Of a stretch of DNA of 64,000 bases, positions 53,189 through 60,643 are shown in pieces. The position numbers were made by a program, and so were the translations under genes. Position 1 is the first letter of the stretch. The number at the start of each line of letters is the position of its first letter. The notes beneath the pieces were generated by a model. It saw only the letters and a list, made by a program, of their open reading frames with translations. It searched no databases and was not told the origin of the DNA. This DNA comes from Lacihabitans sp. LS3-19 (GTDB lineage Bacteria; Bacteroidota; Bacteroidia; Cytophagales; Spirosomataceae): assembly GCF_024343575.1 (NCBI RefSeq), contig NZ_RJUA01000130.1, forward strand, positions 188,217 to 252,216, in the 5' to 3' direction.

Positions 53189-54466
53189 ATGAAAGTTTTA
53201 CTCAAAAAAGTACGTGTATTTGACTCAAATTCTACTTTTGATAATCAAGAGGTAGATATTGCTGTTGAAAACGGGATAATAGTTTCTATCGGAAATATTG
53301 AAGATTCGGGTTTCGAAGACATTATTTCTGGTCAAAATTTATGCGTTTCAAATGGTTGGGTTGACGCCGGTGTGCATTATAAAGAACCTGGGGCAGAATG
53401 GCTTGAGAATATGGATTCTCTACACGCAGCGGCTCTTGAAGGAGGTATAACTACTTTGGTAGGTTTTCCAAATACAAACCCGACAGTTCAAACAAAGGAA
53501 TCGTTGTCATATTTTGGCAATTTTTCGAAAAATAATCTGGTTTCGTTTTTGAATTATGCGGCGGTTACCAAAAACTGTGAAGGCAAAGACTTTACGGATA
53601 TGATGGACTTGCATTATAATGGTGCCATTGGTTTTTCAGATGGAAAGAATCCTATCCAAAGCTCAGACATATTACTGAAAACTTTGCAGTATTTACATCC
53701 ATTGAATACCATTTTAGTAACGAAATCTGAGGATAAATACCTGAGCATGTTTGGGCAAATGCATGAGGGCATCACGAGTACGATGCTAGGTTTGAAAGGA
53801 ATTCCTTCTGCCGCTGAGGAAATTATGATAATGCGAGATTTGAAACTTTTGGAATATTCTGGAATCAAATCCGAACAGCCTTTGCTTCATTTTTCCACTA
53901 TTTCTACACTACAATCGGTCAATTTGATAAGAGAAGCCAAGGCCAAAGGTTTACCGATAAGCTGTGATATAGCTGCTCATCAATTGGCTTTTACCGATGA
54001 ATCTCTTTTGGATTTCGATACCAATTTAAAGGTTTCGCCACCATTTAGGTCAAAAAGTGACGTCGATGCACTCATAGAAGGTCTAAAAGATGGAACTATT
54101 GATATGATTGTTTCTGACCATAATCCTTTGGATGCTGAGCATAAAAATGTAGAATTTGATGTGGCAGATTTTGGGGTTTTGGGAATCCAAACTTTATTTA
54201 GTGTGGTCAACACTTATTCTGGCCTTGATTTGCAAACCATTATTGAAAAAATAGTTTTAAACCCAAGAAAACTTGTAAAAATTGAGAGCCCAAAAATTGC
54301 TATTGGAGAAAAAGCCAATCTAACCGTTTTTGACCCGGATCAAGAGTTTGTTTTTGAAGAAAAGAATATTTTATCTTTGAGTAAAAACAGTCCATTTATA
54401 GAAAATAAACTGAAAGGAAGAGCAGTTGCAGTAGTTAATAATGGGAAATTTAAAATTTTAGGATAG
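53189..54466 (+). CDS. pyrC: Dihydroorotase-like amidohydrolase
   Basis: 425 residues. The scaffold is dihydroorotase type I: WVDAGVHYKEPGAEW, GGITTLVGFPNTNPTVQTKE, LLHFSTISTLQSVNLIREAKAKGLPI, CDIAAHQLAFTD and MIVSDHNPLDAEHKN. Dihydroorotase makes dihydroorotate in pyrimidine synthesis. The first metal ligand of the DxHxH motif is replaced: Asp59, Gly61 and His63 occur where Asp, His and His are expected. Other ligands (His in HFST and AAHQ, Asp in SDHNP) remain. I recall that many Bacteroidota homologues deviate at this site, so it may have a modified metal centre or be an inactive partner of aspartate transcarbamoylase. Confidence 0.85.
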   Translation: MKVLLKKVRVFDSNSTFDNQEVDIAVENGIIVSIGNIEDSGFEDIISGQNLCVSNGWVDAGVHYKEPGAEWLENMDSLHAAALEGGITTLVGFPNTNPTVQTKESLSYFGNFSKNNLVSFLNYAAVTKNCEGKDFTDMMDLHYNGAIGFSDGKNPIQSSDILLKTLQYLHPLNTILVTKSEDKYLSMFGQMHEGITSTMLGLKGIPSAAEEIMIMRDLKLLEYSGIKSEQPLLHFSTISTLQSVNLIREAKAKGLPISCDIAAHQLAFTDESLLDFDTNLKVSPPFRSKSDVDALIEGLKDGTIDMIVSDHNPLDAEHKNVEFDVADFGVLGIQTLFSVVNTYSGLDLQTIIEKIVLNPRKLVKIESPKIAIGEKANLTVFDPDQEFVFEEKNILSLSKNSPFIENKLKGRAVAVVNNGKFKILG

Positions 54467-54981
54467 TGAAAAGAAAACAGATATTTAGATATTCTATAAC
54501 TTTTGGATTGTTGGCAGGCTTGGGTTGTTTTCTTTTTTTTGTTGCCATGTATTTTACCAAATCTGACCCCTTGTCATTAAGAAGACCTGATATAGGAATA
54601 AATATAATATTGATTTGGGCAGCAATTTGGTATTTTAAAAGGAACAATGGTGGTTATTTGCACTTTTATGAAGGTTTTTCAATTGGGTTTTTAACCAACA
54701 TCATTGCTGCATTGGTTTCAGGGATTTTAGTATATTTGTTTATTGAATTTATCGATGCCAAACCTTTTACTGAATGGATGGTTAATGGGAAGGCATTGTT
54801 AATAAAGGACAAAGAGATGTTTCAAAAAATGTTAAATGAAAAATCTTATAGACAAAGCCTTTTGTCTTTTGATAATCAGAAACATAGCGTAATTATTTAT
54901 GACGATTTGATGTTTAAACAAGTGGCAATTATAGCTATTAGTCTATTCAGCATGGCAATGAGAAAAATACAAAACTTATAA
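54466..54981 (+). CDS. DUF4199 membrane protein
   Basis: 171 residues with four predicted transmembrane helices (LLAGLGCFLFFVAMYF; INIILIWAAIWYF; FSIGFLTNIIAALVSGILVYLF; QVAIIAISLFSMAM). The GGYLHFYEGFSIGF segment between helices two and three is the DUF4199 hallmark. Starts with GTG whose first base is the last base of the upstream stop. Function unknown; its paralogue follows five bases later. Confidence 0.87.
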   Translation: MKRKQIFRYSITFGLLAGLGCFLFFVAMYFTKSDPLSLRRPDIGINIILIWAAIWYFKRNNGGYLHFYEGFSIGFLTNIIAALVSGILVYLFIEFIDAKPFTEWMVNGKALLIKDKEMFQKMLNEKSYRQSLLSFDNQKHSVIIYDDLMFKQVAIIAISLFSMAMRKIQNL

Positions 54982-54985
54982 AAAT

Positions 54986-55501
54986 ATGGAAAAAGTATCT
55001 ACAGCAAGAATTGCCCTAAAATGGGGATTGATTTATGGAATTGTGGGCATAATAGTAAATACAATATCTTTAAATACTGGCCTTTGGAAATCTTTAGCCT
55101 TTGGGTTTTTAATAGGCTTAGGCTTAGTTTTCGGGATTTTGTATTTGGCAATGAAAGACTTCAAAGACTTGAACAATGGACTTTTATCTTTCAAAGAAGG
55201 TTTAGGCTTAGGCACACTTACTATGTTTACAGGTGGTTTATTGTCTGTGGCTTATGATAATTTTTATAGAAAATTTATCGATCCAACTCTTCTTGACCAA
55301 ACCATAGAAATGGTGACTGAAAAGTACGAATCTATGGGCTTGCCAGATGATAAAATTGAAGAAGCTGTAACGAAAATGCAAGAAAGTGCTAATTCCGGTT
55401 TGAATTTTTTATGGGGTGTTTTAGGTGTAGTCGTTATAGGCTTCATTTGCTCTTTGATAATGGCTGCAATAATGAAAAAAGAAAAACCTGTATTTTCATA
55501 A
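54986..55501 (+). CDS. DUF4199 membrane protein, paralogue
   Basis: 171 residues, same layout: IYGIVGIIVNTIS, LAFGFLIGLGLVFGILYLA, LLSFKEGLGLGTLTMFTGGLLSV and a C-terminal LWGVLGVVVIGFICSLIMAAIM helix, plus a longer soluble loop with TEKYESMGLPDDKIEEAVTKM. Tandem DUF4199 genes next to gldF; no role known. Likely inner membrane. Confidence 0.87.
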   Translation: MEKVSTARIALKWGLIYGIVGIIVNTISLNTGLWKSLAFGFLIGLGLVFGILYLAMKDFKDLNNGLLSFKEGLGLGTLTMFTGGLLSVAYDNFYRKFIDPTLLDQTIEMVTEKYESMGLPDDKIEEAVTKMQESANSGLNFLWGVLGVVVIGFICSLIMAAIMKKEKPVFS

Positions 55502-55510
55502 AACAAACTT

Positions 55511-56236
55511 ATGTTTAGTATTTTTAAGAAAGAAGTTTCTTCTTATTTTAACTCCCTAATAGCATATATAGTAATTGGAGTATTTTTGTTGTTAACAGGT
55601 CTGATGCTTTGGATGTATCCAAATTCTAATGTTTTAGATTATGGTTATGCCGAAATGACGTCATTTTTTGATTTTTGCCCATACATTTTTCTTCTTTTGA
55701 TTCCTGCTGTTACCATGCGTATGTTTTCGGAGGAGTTTAGGACTGGAACAGTTGAATTGTTATTTACGAAGCCAATATCACTTTGGGGGATCATTCTGGG
55801 TAAATATTTTGCTACATTGTTTATTTTAGTTTTGGCTATTTTACCCACTTTGGTTTATTTTGTCTCTATCTATTTATTGGGTAATCCAAAAGGGAATATA
55901 GATTCAGCTTCGGTATTTGGCTCATATTTTGGTTTGATTTTGCTTGCTGCAGCTTATGCGGCTATTGGTATTTTTACCTCAACATTATCTAAAAACCAAG
56001 TGGTAGCTTTTATTCTTGCTGCCATTATTTCTTACTTTTTTTATGATGGTTTAGGGCAATTGGCATCCATTTTTAGAGGTAGTTTTCAATATTATTTAAA
56101 CTTTCTTGGTTTGGATTTTCATTATTCATCATTAGGAAAAGGGATGCTGGATAGCAGAAATATAGTTTATCTAATTAGTTTTTCGGGTATTTTTCTAGTT
56201 TTTACACATTTACTTCTAAACAAATCTAGAAAATGA
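55511..56236 (+). CDS. gldF: Gliding motility ABC permease GldF
   Basis: 241 residues, six transmembrane helices, ABC-2 permease. MFSIFKKEVSSYFNSLIAYIVIGVFLLLTGLMLWMYP, FCPYIFLLLIPAVTMRMFSEEFRTGTVELLFTKPIS and VAFILAAIISYFFYDGLGQLAS closely follow the GldF subfamily, in which GldA is the ATPase and GldG the other membrane component. No gldG is adjacent; the next gene is a phzF-like isomerase overlapping by four bases. In Flavobacterium, loss of GldA/F/G blocks gliding, but related genes occur in non-gliders. Confidence 0.88.
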   Translation: MFSIFKKEVSSYFNSLIAYIVIGVFLLLTGLMLWMYPNSNVLDYGYAEMTSFFDFCPYIFLLLIPAVTMRMFSEEFRTGTVELLFTKPISLWGIILGKYFATLFILVLAILPTLVYFVSIYLLGNPKGNIDSASVFGSYFGLILLAAAYAAIGIFTSTLSKNQVVAFILAAIISYFFYDGLGQLASIFRGSFQYYLNFLGLDFHYSSLGKGMLDSRNIVYLISFSGIFLVFTHLLLNKSRK

Positions 56237-57018
56237 TAACCTTAAAAATATACCATATTAATGCTTTCGCTAATGGGCCTTTTTCGGGAAATCCTGCAGC
56301 TGTAATTCCATTAGATTTCTGGATTTCAGATGAAATTATGCAGCAAATTGCTGCTCAAAATAATCTTTCTGAAACTGCTTTTTTTGTAAAAAATTCAGAA
56401 GGATTTCATATCAGATGGTTTACACCGAAAGCAGAAGTCGCACTTTGTGGTCATGCCACATTGGCTTCAGCCTTTGTTTTGTTCGAAATTCTAAAAATTC
56501 AAAACGATACTATTGTTTTTGAATCTAAAAGTGGGCCATTGTTTGTGAACAAAATAGGTAGCAAAATAAATCTTAACTTTCCTTCTCAGTCTCTAGAGCA
56601 AATAGATCCAGTTTTGGATTTAGAAGAAGGTTTAGGTCATTCCTCTTTAAAAACATATAAAGCTGGAGACGATATTCTTTTAATTTATCCAAACGAACAA
56701 ATAATTGCAGAATTGAGCCCAGATTTTGGATTATTAGCCAAAGTCAATGTGAGGGGTATTATCGTATCCTCAATTTCAGATAATTACGACTTTGTTTGTA
56801 GATTTTTTGCTCCAAAAGTTGGAATAAATGAAGATCCCGTTACAGGAAGTGCATTTACTAAGCTTATTCCGTATTGGTCAAATGTTTTGAATAAAATGCA
56901 AATGAATGCTTGCCAGATTTCGGAAAGGAGAGGTGATGTATCTTGCGAATTATTAGGAGATAGAGTTTTAATTGGTGGACTGGCCAATTGTTATCTTATC
57001 GGCGAAGTATTTGTCTAA
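56233..57018 (+). CDS. PhzF family isomerase-like protein
   Basis: 261 residues of the PhzF/diaminopimelate-epimerase fold. Seen: HINAFANGPFSGNPAAVIPL, AAQNNLSETAFFV, with the catalytic glutamate in SET, RWFTPKAEVALCGHATLASAFVLF, and FFAPKVGINEDPVTGSAFTKL. The true phenazine pathway is absent, so this is a generic PhzF-family isomerase of unknown substrate. It overlaps gldF by four bases and is co-transcribed, but a link to gliding is not known. Confidence 0.92.
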   Translation: MITLKIYHINAFANGPFSGNPAAVIPLDFWISDEIMQQIAAQNNLSETAFFVKNSEGFHIRWFTPKAEVALCGHATLASAFVLFEILKIQNDTIVFESKSGPLFVNKIGSKINLNFPSQSLEQIDPVLDLEEGLGHSSLKTYKAGDDILLIYPNEQIIAELSPDFGLLAKVNVRGIIVSSISDNYDFVCRFFAPKVGINEDPVTGSAFTKLIPYWSNVLNKMQMNACQISERRGDVSCELLGDRVLIGGLANCYLIGEVFV

Positions 57019-57097
57019 TTTTCTTTCCTTCCAATACCTCTCAAAACCACCAAGCTACTGATATTCAGTATTTATTTTATAATAAATGGCGTTTTAC

Positions 57098-57129
57098 TTG
57101 ACAACGGCATATCGGATTTCGTACCTTTG
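57098..57129 (+). promoter_or_regulatory. Candidate promoter of queA
   Basis: TTG at 57098-57100 and TACCTTTG at 57122-57129, spaced by 21 bases. Predicts a leader of about 105 bases before the queA ATG. Confidence 0.65.
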
Positions 57130-57239
57130 CAGCCCGATATAGATTTGTTAAGAAATTATAAAACAGCATTTTGGCAGTTCCAATAATTATCCTGAAATAT
57201 TCGGTTTAAATTATTCTTTAAATTTTGAAAAAATAATAA

Positions 57240-58292
57240 ATGAAATTATCTGCATTTAAATTTGATCTTCCGCACAGTCTTATTGCTCAATATCCTCTTG
57301 ATGATCGCGATGGAGCCCGCATGATGGTTTTGCACCGTAAAACTGGTAAGATCGAACACAAAATGTTCAAAGACATAGTAGATTATTTTGGCGAAGGTGA
57401 CGTGATGGTATCAAACAATACTAAAGTGTTTCCAGCTAGGTTATATGGTTCTAAAGAAAAAACAGGTGCTAAGATTGAGGTATTTTTGTTAAGAGAACTT
57501 AACAGAGAAATGCGTCTTTGGGATGTTTTGGTAGATCCTGCTCGTAAAATCAGAGTAGGAAATAAATTGTATTTTGGAGATTCGGATCTTGTAGCTGAAG
57601 TTATTGACAACACAACTTCAAGAGGAAGAACAATTCGTTTCTTGTTTGATGGAAATCACGAAGAAATGATGCAAGCTGTACATGAGTTGGGAGAAACTCC
57701 AATTCCGAAAGATGTTTTGCAAAGAGAAGTTACAGATATAGACAGCGAACGTTACCAAACTATTTTTGCTGAAGCCGAAGGTGCCGTTGCAGCTCCTACA
57801 GCAGGTATACATTTTACAAAAAACATTGTAAGACGTATGGAAATAAATGGTGTTGATTTTGCTCCATTGACTTTGCATATTGGTATCGGTACTTTCAGAC
57901 AAGTAGAGGTGGAAGATTTGACCAAACACAAAACGGATTCTGAGAACTTCTTTATTCCTGAAGAAACTTGCAATATCGTAAATAACGCTTTAGACGAGAA
58001 AAAAAGAGTTTGTGCAATCGGAAGTACATCTATGAGAGCTATGGAGTCATCGGTTTCGGCTAATGATAGAGTTAAGCCAATAGATAATGCTTGGACGGAT
58101 AAGTTTATATTTCCTCCTTACGATTTCAAAATCACCAATGCACTTTTGACTAATTTCCATTTGCCAGAATCTATTTTGTTGATGACAACTTGTGCTTTTG
58201 GTGGATATGAAACTATTACAGAAGCTTACCAAGTAGCAATTAAAGAAAAATACAAATTCTTTACCTACGGTGATTGTATGTTGATTATCTGA
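57240..58292 (+). CDS. queA: S-adenosylmethionine:tRNA ribosyltransferase-isomerase QueA
   Basis: 350 residues. QueA adds the cyclopentene part of queuosine to tRNA from AdoMet. Motifs: [115 protein letters not shown] and [19 protein letters not shown]. All canonical. Transcription ends at the hairpin directly before ispD. Confidence 0.97.
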   Translation: MKLSAFKFDLPHSLIAQYPLDDRDGARMMVLHRKTGKIEHKMFKDIVDYFGEGDVMVSNNTKVFPARLYGSKEKTGAKIEVFLLRELNREMRLWDVLVDPARKIRVGNKLYFGDSDLVAEVIDNTTSRGRTIRFLFDGNHEEMMQAVHELGETPIPKDVLQREVTDIDSERYQTIFAEAEGAVAAPTAGIHFTKNIVRRMEINGVDFAPLTLHIGIGTFRQVEVEDLTKHKTDSENFFIPEETCNIVNNALDEKKRVCAIGSTSMRAMESSVSANDRVKPIDNAWTDKFIFPPYDFKITNALLTNFHLPESILLMTTCAFGGYETITEAYQVAIKEKYKFFTYGDCMLII

Positions 58293-58330
58293 TTAGTTTT
58301 ATATTATAGAATTTTGAAACTATATTTGAA

Positions 58331-58360
58331 GTGTCGTGCGTATCGCATGACACTTTTTTT
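58331..58360 (+). terminator. Terminator of queA, ending at the ispD start codon
   Basis: Ten-base stem GTGTCGTGCG/CGCATGACAC with one G-T wobble, loop TAT, then seven T ending the base before the ispD ATG. Either queA stops here, or it acts as an attenuator of ispD. Confidence 0.85.
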
Positions 58361-59041
58361 ATGACAAAAAAATACGCAATAATTGTAGCTGGGGGTTCAG
58401 GAAGTAGGATGTTATCTGATATTCCAAAACAATTTTTGAATCTTGGAGATAGACCGATTTTAGTTCATAGTATACAAAGATTTATTGCCATTGGAAGAAT
58501 CGAAATAGTCTTGGCTTTGCCTAAAAATGCAATAGAATACTGGGATAAAATCAAAACAGAATATTTTGAAAATACGCAAAATATTAAAACAGTAGAAGGA
58601 GGTGCTACTCGGTTTCAGTCTGTAAAAAACGCTCTCATGTCTATTCCAGAAAAAGAAGGTCTGGTGGCAGTGCATGATGGCGTGCGACCTTTTATTCCTA
58701 CTAAAATAATTGAAGAAACCTTTAGATTAGCTGCTATTCATAAAGCTGTAATTGTAGCAGTAGATTCAAAGGATTCTGTGAGGTTAACAAAGGACGAAAA
58801 GAATTTTTCAATAGATAGAAAGACCGTAAAACTTATTCAGACTCCACAAACCTTTGATTTGGAAATATTGAAAGATGCTTATCAAATAGATGAAAAAGAG
58901 ACTTTTACGGATGATGCTTCAGTTGTTGAACAGCATGGGTTTTCAATTTTTTTAACCGAAGGTTCTTATAAAAACATAAAAATTACCACTCCTGAAGATT
59001 TAGAAATAGGGGAAGTGTTTTTGAAAAATTTAAATGAATGA
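58361..59041 (+). CDS. ispD: 2-C-methyl-D-erythritol 4-phosphate cytidylyltransferase
   Basis: 226 residues. IspD couples MEP to CTP in non-mevalonate isoprenoid synthesis. Motifs: IIVAGGSGSRMLSDIPKQFLNLGDRPILVHSI (nucleotide and catalytic Lys region), VEGGATRFQSVKNAL, VAVHDGVRPFI, QTPQTFDLEILKDAY, TDDASVVEQHG and KITTPEDLEIGE. I use the ATG at 58361 because the frame's upstream GTG would place the N-terminus on the terminator hairpin. The stop overlaps the DUF84 gene start by four bases (ATGA). Confidence 0.96.
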   Translation: MTKKYAIIVAGGSGSRMLSDIPKQFLNLGDRPILVHSIQRFIAIGRIEIVLALPKNAIEYWDKIKTEYFENTQNIKTVEGGATRFQSVKNALMSIPEKEGLVAVHDGVRPFIPTKIIEETFRLAAIHKAVIVAVDSKDSVRLTKDEKNFSIDRKTVKLIQTPQTFDLEILKDAYQIDEKETFTDDASVVEQHGFSIFLTEGSYKNIKITTPEDLEIGEVFLKNLNE

Positions 59042-59568
59042 AAAGAGTAATAGTTGCTTCTAAAAATCCGGTTAAAATCAAAGCTGCTCAAGAAGGTTTT
59101 GAGCGGATGTTTGAAGATTTAAAATTCACATTTGAAGGCGTGGAAGTTGGCTCAGACGTTAGTGATCAACCCATGGGCAGCGAGGAAACTTACACAGGTG
59201 CTTTCAATAGAGCCTCCAAAGCACGAGATGTTTTTCCTCAGGCGGATTTTTGGGTTGGAATAGAAGGTGGAAACATTGAGCATGGAACAGATGAAATGGA
59301 AGCAATGGCTTGGATTGTAGTTTTAGACGAAACTAGATTGGGAAAGGCCAGAACTGCTGGTTTGTTTTTACCAGCAAAAGTAATTGCCTTGATACGTGAA
59401 GGTTATGAATTGGGTCATGCCGATGAAAAAGTGTTCGGAATAGAGAATACCAAACAAAAAATGGGCACTACAGGTTTATTGACAAACAATGCAATAGACA
59501 GAACACAATTTTACGTACCTGCTGTTATTTTAGCTTTAATACCATTTCTTAAACCAGAATTGTACTAA
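59038..59568 (+). CDS. DUF84/YjjX-type inosine/xanthosine triphosphatase
   Basis: 176 residues. KRVIVASKNPVKIKAAQEGFERMF is the NTP-binding start; VSDQPMGSEETYTGAFNRA, WVGIEGGNIEH and KVFGIENTKQKMGTTGLLTNNAIDRTQ are family blocks. YjjX hydrolyses ITP and XTP to keep them out of nucleic acids. Overlaps ispD at the start and meaB at the stop (one base), so all three are one operon. Confidence 0.9.
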   Translation: MKRVIVASKNPVKIKAAQEGFERMFEDLKFTFEGVEVGSDVSDQPMGSEETYTGAFNRASKARDVFPQADFWVGIEGGNIEHGTDEMEAMAWIVVLDETRLGKARTAGLFLPAKVIALIREGYELGHADEKVFGIENTKQKMGTTGLLTNNAIDRTQFYVPAVILALIPFLKPELY

Positions 59569-60557
59569 TGGCAAGAATAAGACTAACTCTTAATGAACTT
59601 TCAGCAGGTGTTTTATCAGGAGATAAAGCTATTCTTGGCCGAGCCATAACATTAGTTGAAAGTCAAAAAGATGAAGATAGAATACTTGCTTCAGAATTAA
59701 TCCGAGAGATTTTGCCTTTTACTGGCAAAAGTTTTCGCCTAGGCATCACGGGTTCACCAGGTGTCGGTAAGAGTACTTTTATTGATGGTTTTGGAGAGTT
59801 TTTAATAAAATCAGGGAAAAAATTGGCGATTTTAGCCGTAGATCCTACTAGTAAAATAAGTGGCGGAAGTATTTTAGGTGATAAAACTCGGATGGAGAAA
59901 TTGGTGAATCAATCCAATGCTTTTATACGACCAAGTCCAGCTGGTGATGAATTAGGAGGAGTAGCCCAAAAAACTTTTGAAAGTATTTTGCTATGTGAGG
60001 CAGCAGGTTATGATATGATTTTCGTAGAAACAGTTGGGGTAGGGCAGTCTGAAACTTCTGTAAAAGAAATGACAGATTTCTTGTTGTTTTTAACCATAGC
60101 GGGAGCCGGAGACGAATTGCAAGGGATAAAACGCGGCATAATGGAAATGATAGATATGGTGGTAATTAACAAAGCCGACCTTGTTGAAGCTGAAAGTTTA
60201 GCCAAATTAAAAGGAAACTTGATTTATGCTCTTCATCTTTTTCCAGAAAAAACCTCCCAATGTTCGGTGAATGTTTTCGCATGTTCTTCGTTGAAAGGGG
60301 ATGGTTTTGAAGATATTTGGAAATCGATTTTGAACTATGAAGAAAAAGTAAAAAGTAATTCTTTTTTTGACAATAATCGTAACCAACAAAAGGTAAATTG
60401 GATGAACAGGAGTTTGCAATACAAAGTGCTCAATTTCTTCTATCAAAATGCCGAATTTCTTCCTAAAATAAAAAAATATGAGGAATTAGTCATTCAAAAT
60501 TCAATGAGTCCGATAGATGCGGCAAATCAATTGTTTGAATTGATGAAATTTAAATAG
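59568..60557 (+). CDS. meaB: Methylmalonyl-CoA mutase-associated GTPase MeaB
   Basis: 329 residues. G3E-class P-loop GTPase: LGITGSPGVGKSTFIDGFGEF (Walker A), LAVDPTSKISGGSILGDKTRM, RPSPAGDELGGVAQKT, IFVETVGVGQSE, VVINKADLVEAE. MeaB protects and reloads the B12 cofactor of methylmalonyl-CoA mutase. The mutase genes are not in this window. Confidence 0.95.
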   Translation: MARIRLTLNELSAGVLSGDKAILGRAITLVESQKDEDRILASELIREILPFTGKSFRLGITGSPGVGKSTFIDGFGEFLIKSGKKLAILAVDPTSKISGGSILGDKTRMEKLVNQSNAFIRPSPAGDELGGVAQKTFESILLCEAAGYDMIFVETVGVGQSETSVKEMTDFLLFLTIAGAGDELQGIKRGIMEMIDMVVINKADLVEAESLAKLKGNLIYALHLFPEKTSQCSVNVFACSSLKGDGFEDIWKSILNYEEKVKSNSFFDNNRNQQKVNWMNRSLQYKVLNFFYQNAEFLPKIKKYEELVIQNSMSPIDAANQLFELMKFK

Positions 60558-60608
60558 AAAACCACCCTTCCAGACCTTAGAATATTTCATTCCACAAACT
60601 AAAATCCT

Positions 60609-60616
60609 TATTTTTG
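60609..60616 (+). promoter_or_regulatory. Candidate -7 promoter box of the MMPL gene
   Basis: TATTTTTG, 27 bases before the ATG at 60644, fits TAnnTTTG. -33 not clear. Confidence 0.45.
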
Positions 60617-60643
60617 CATAAAATACATCAATAATATTAGTAC

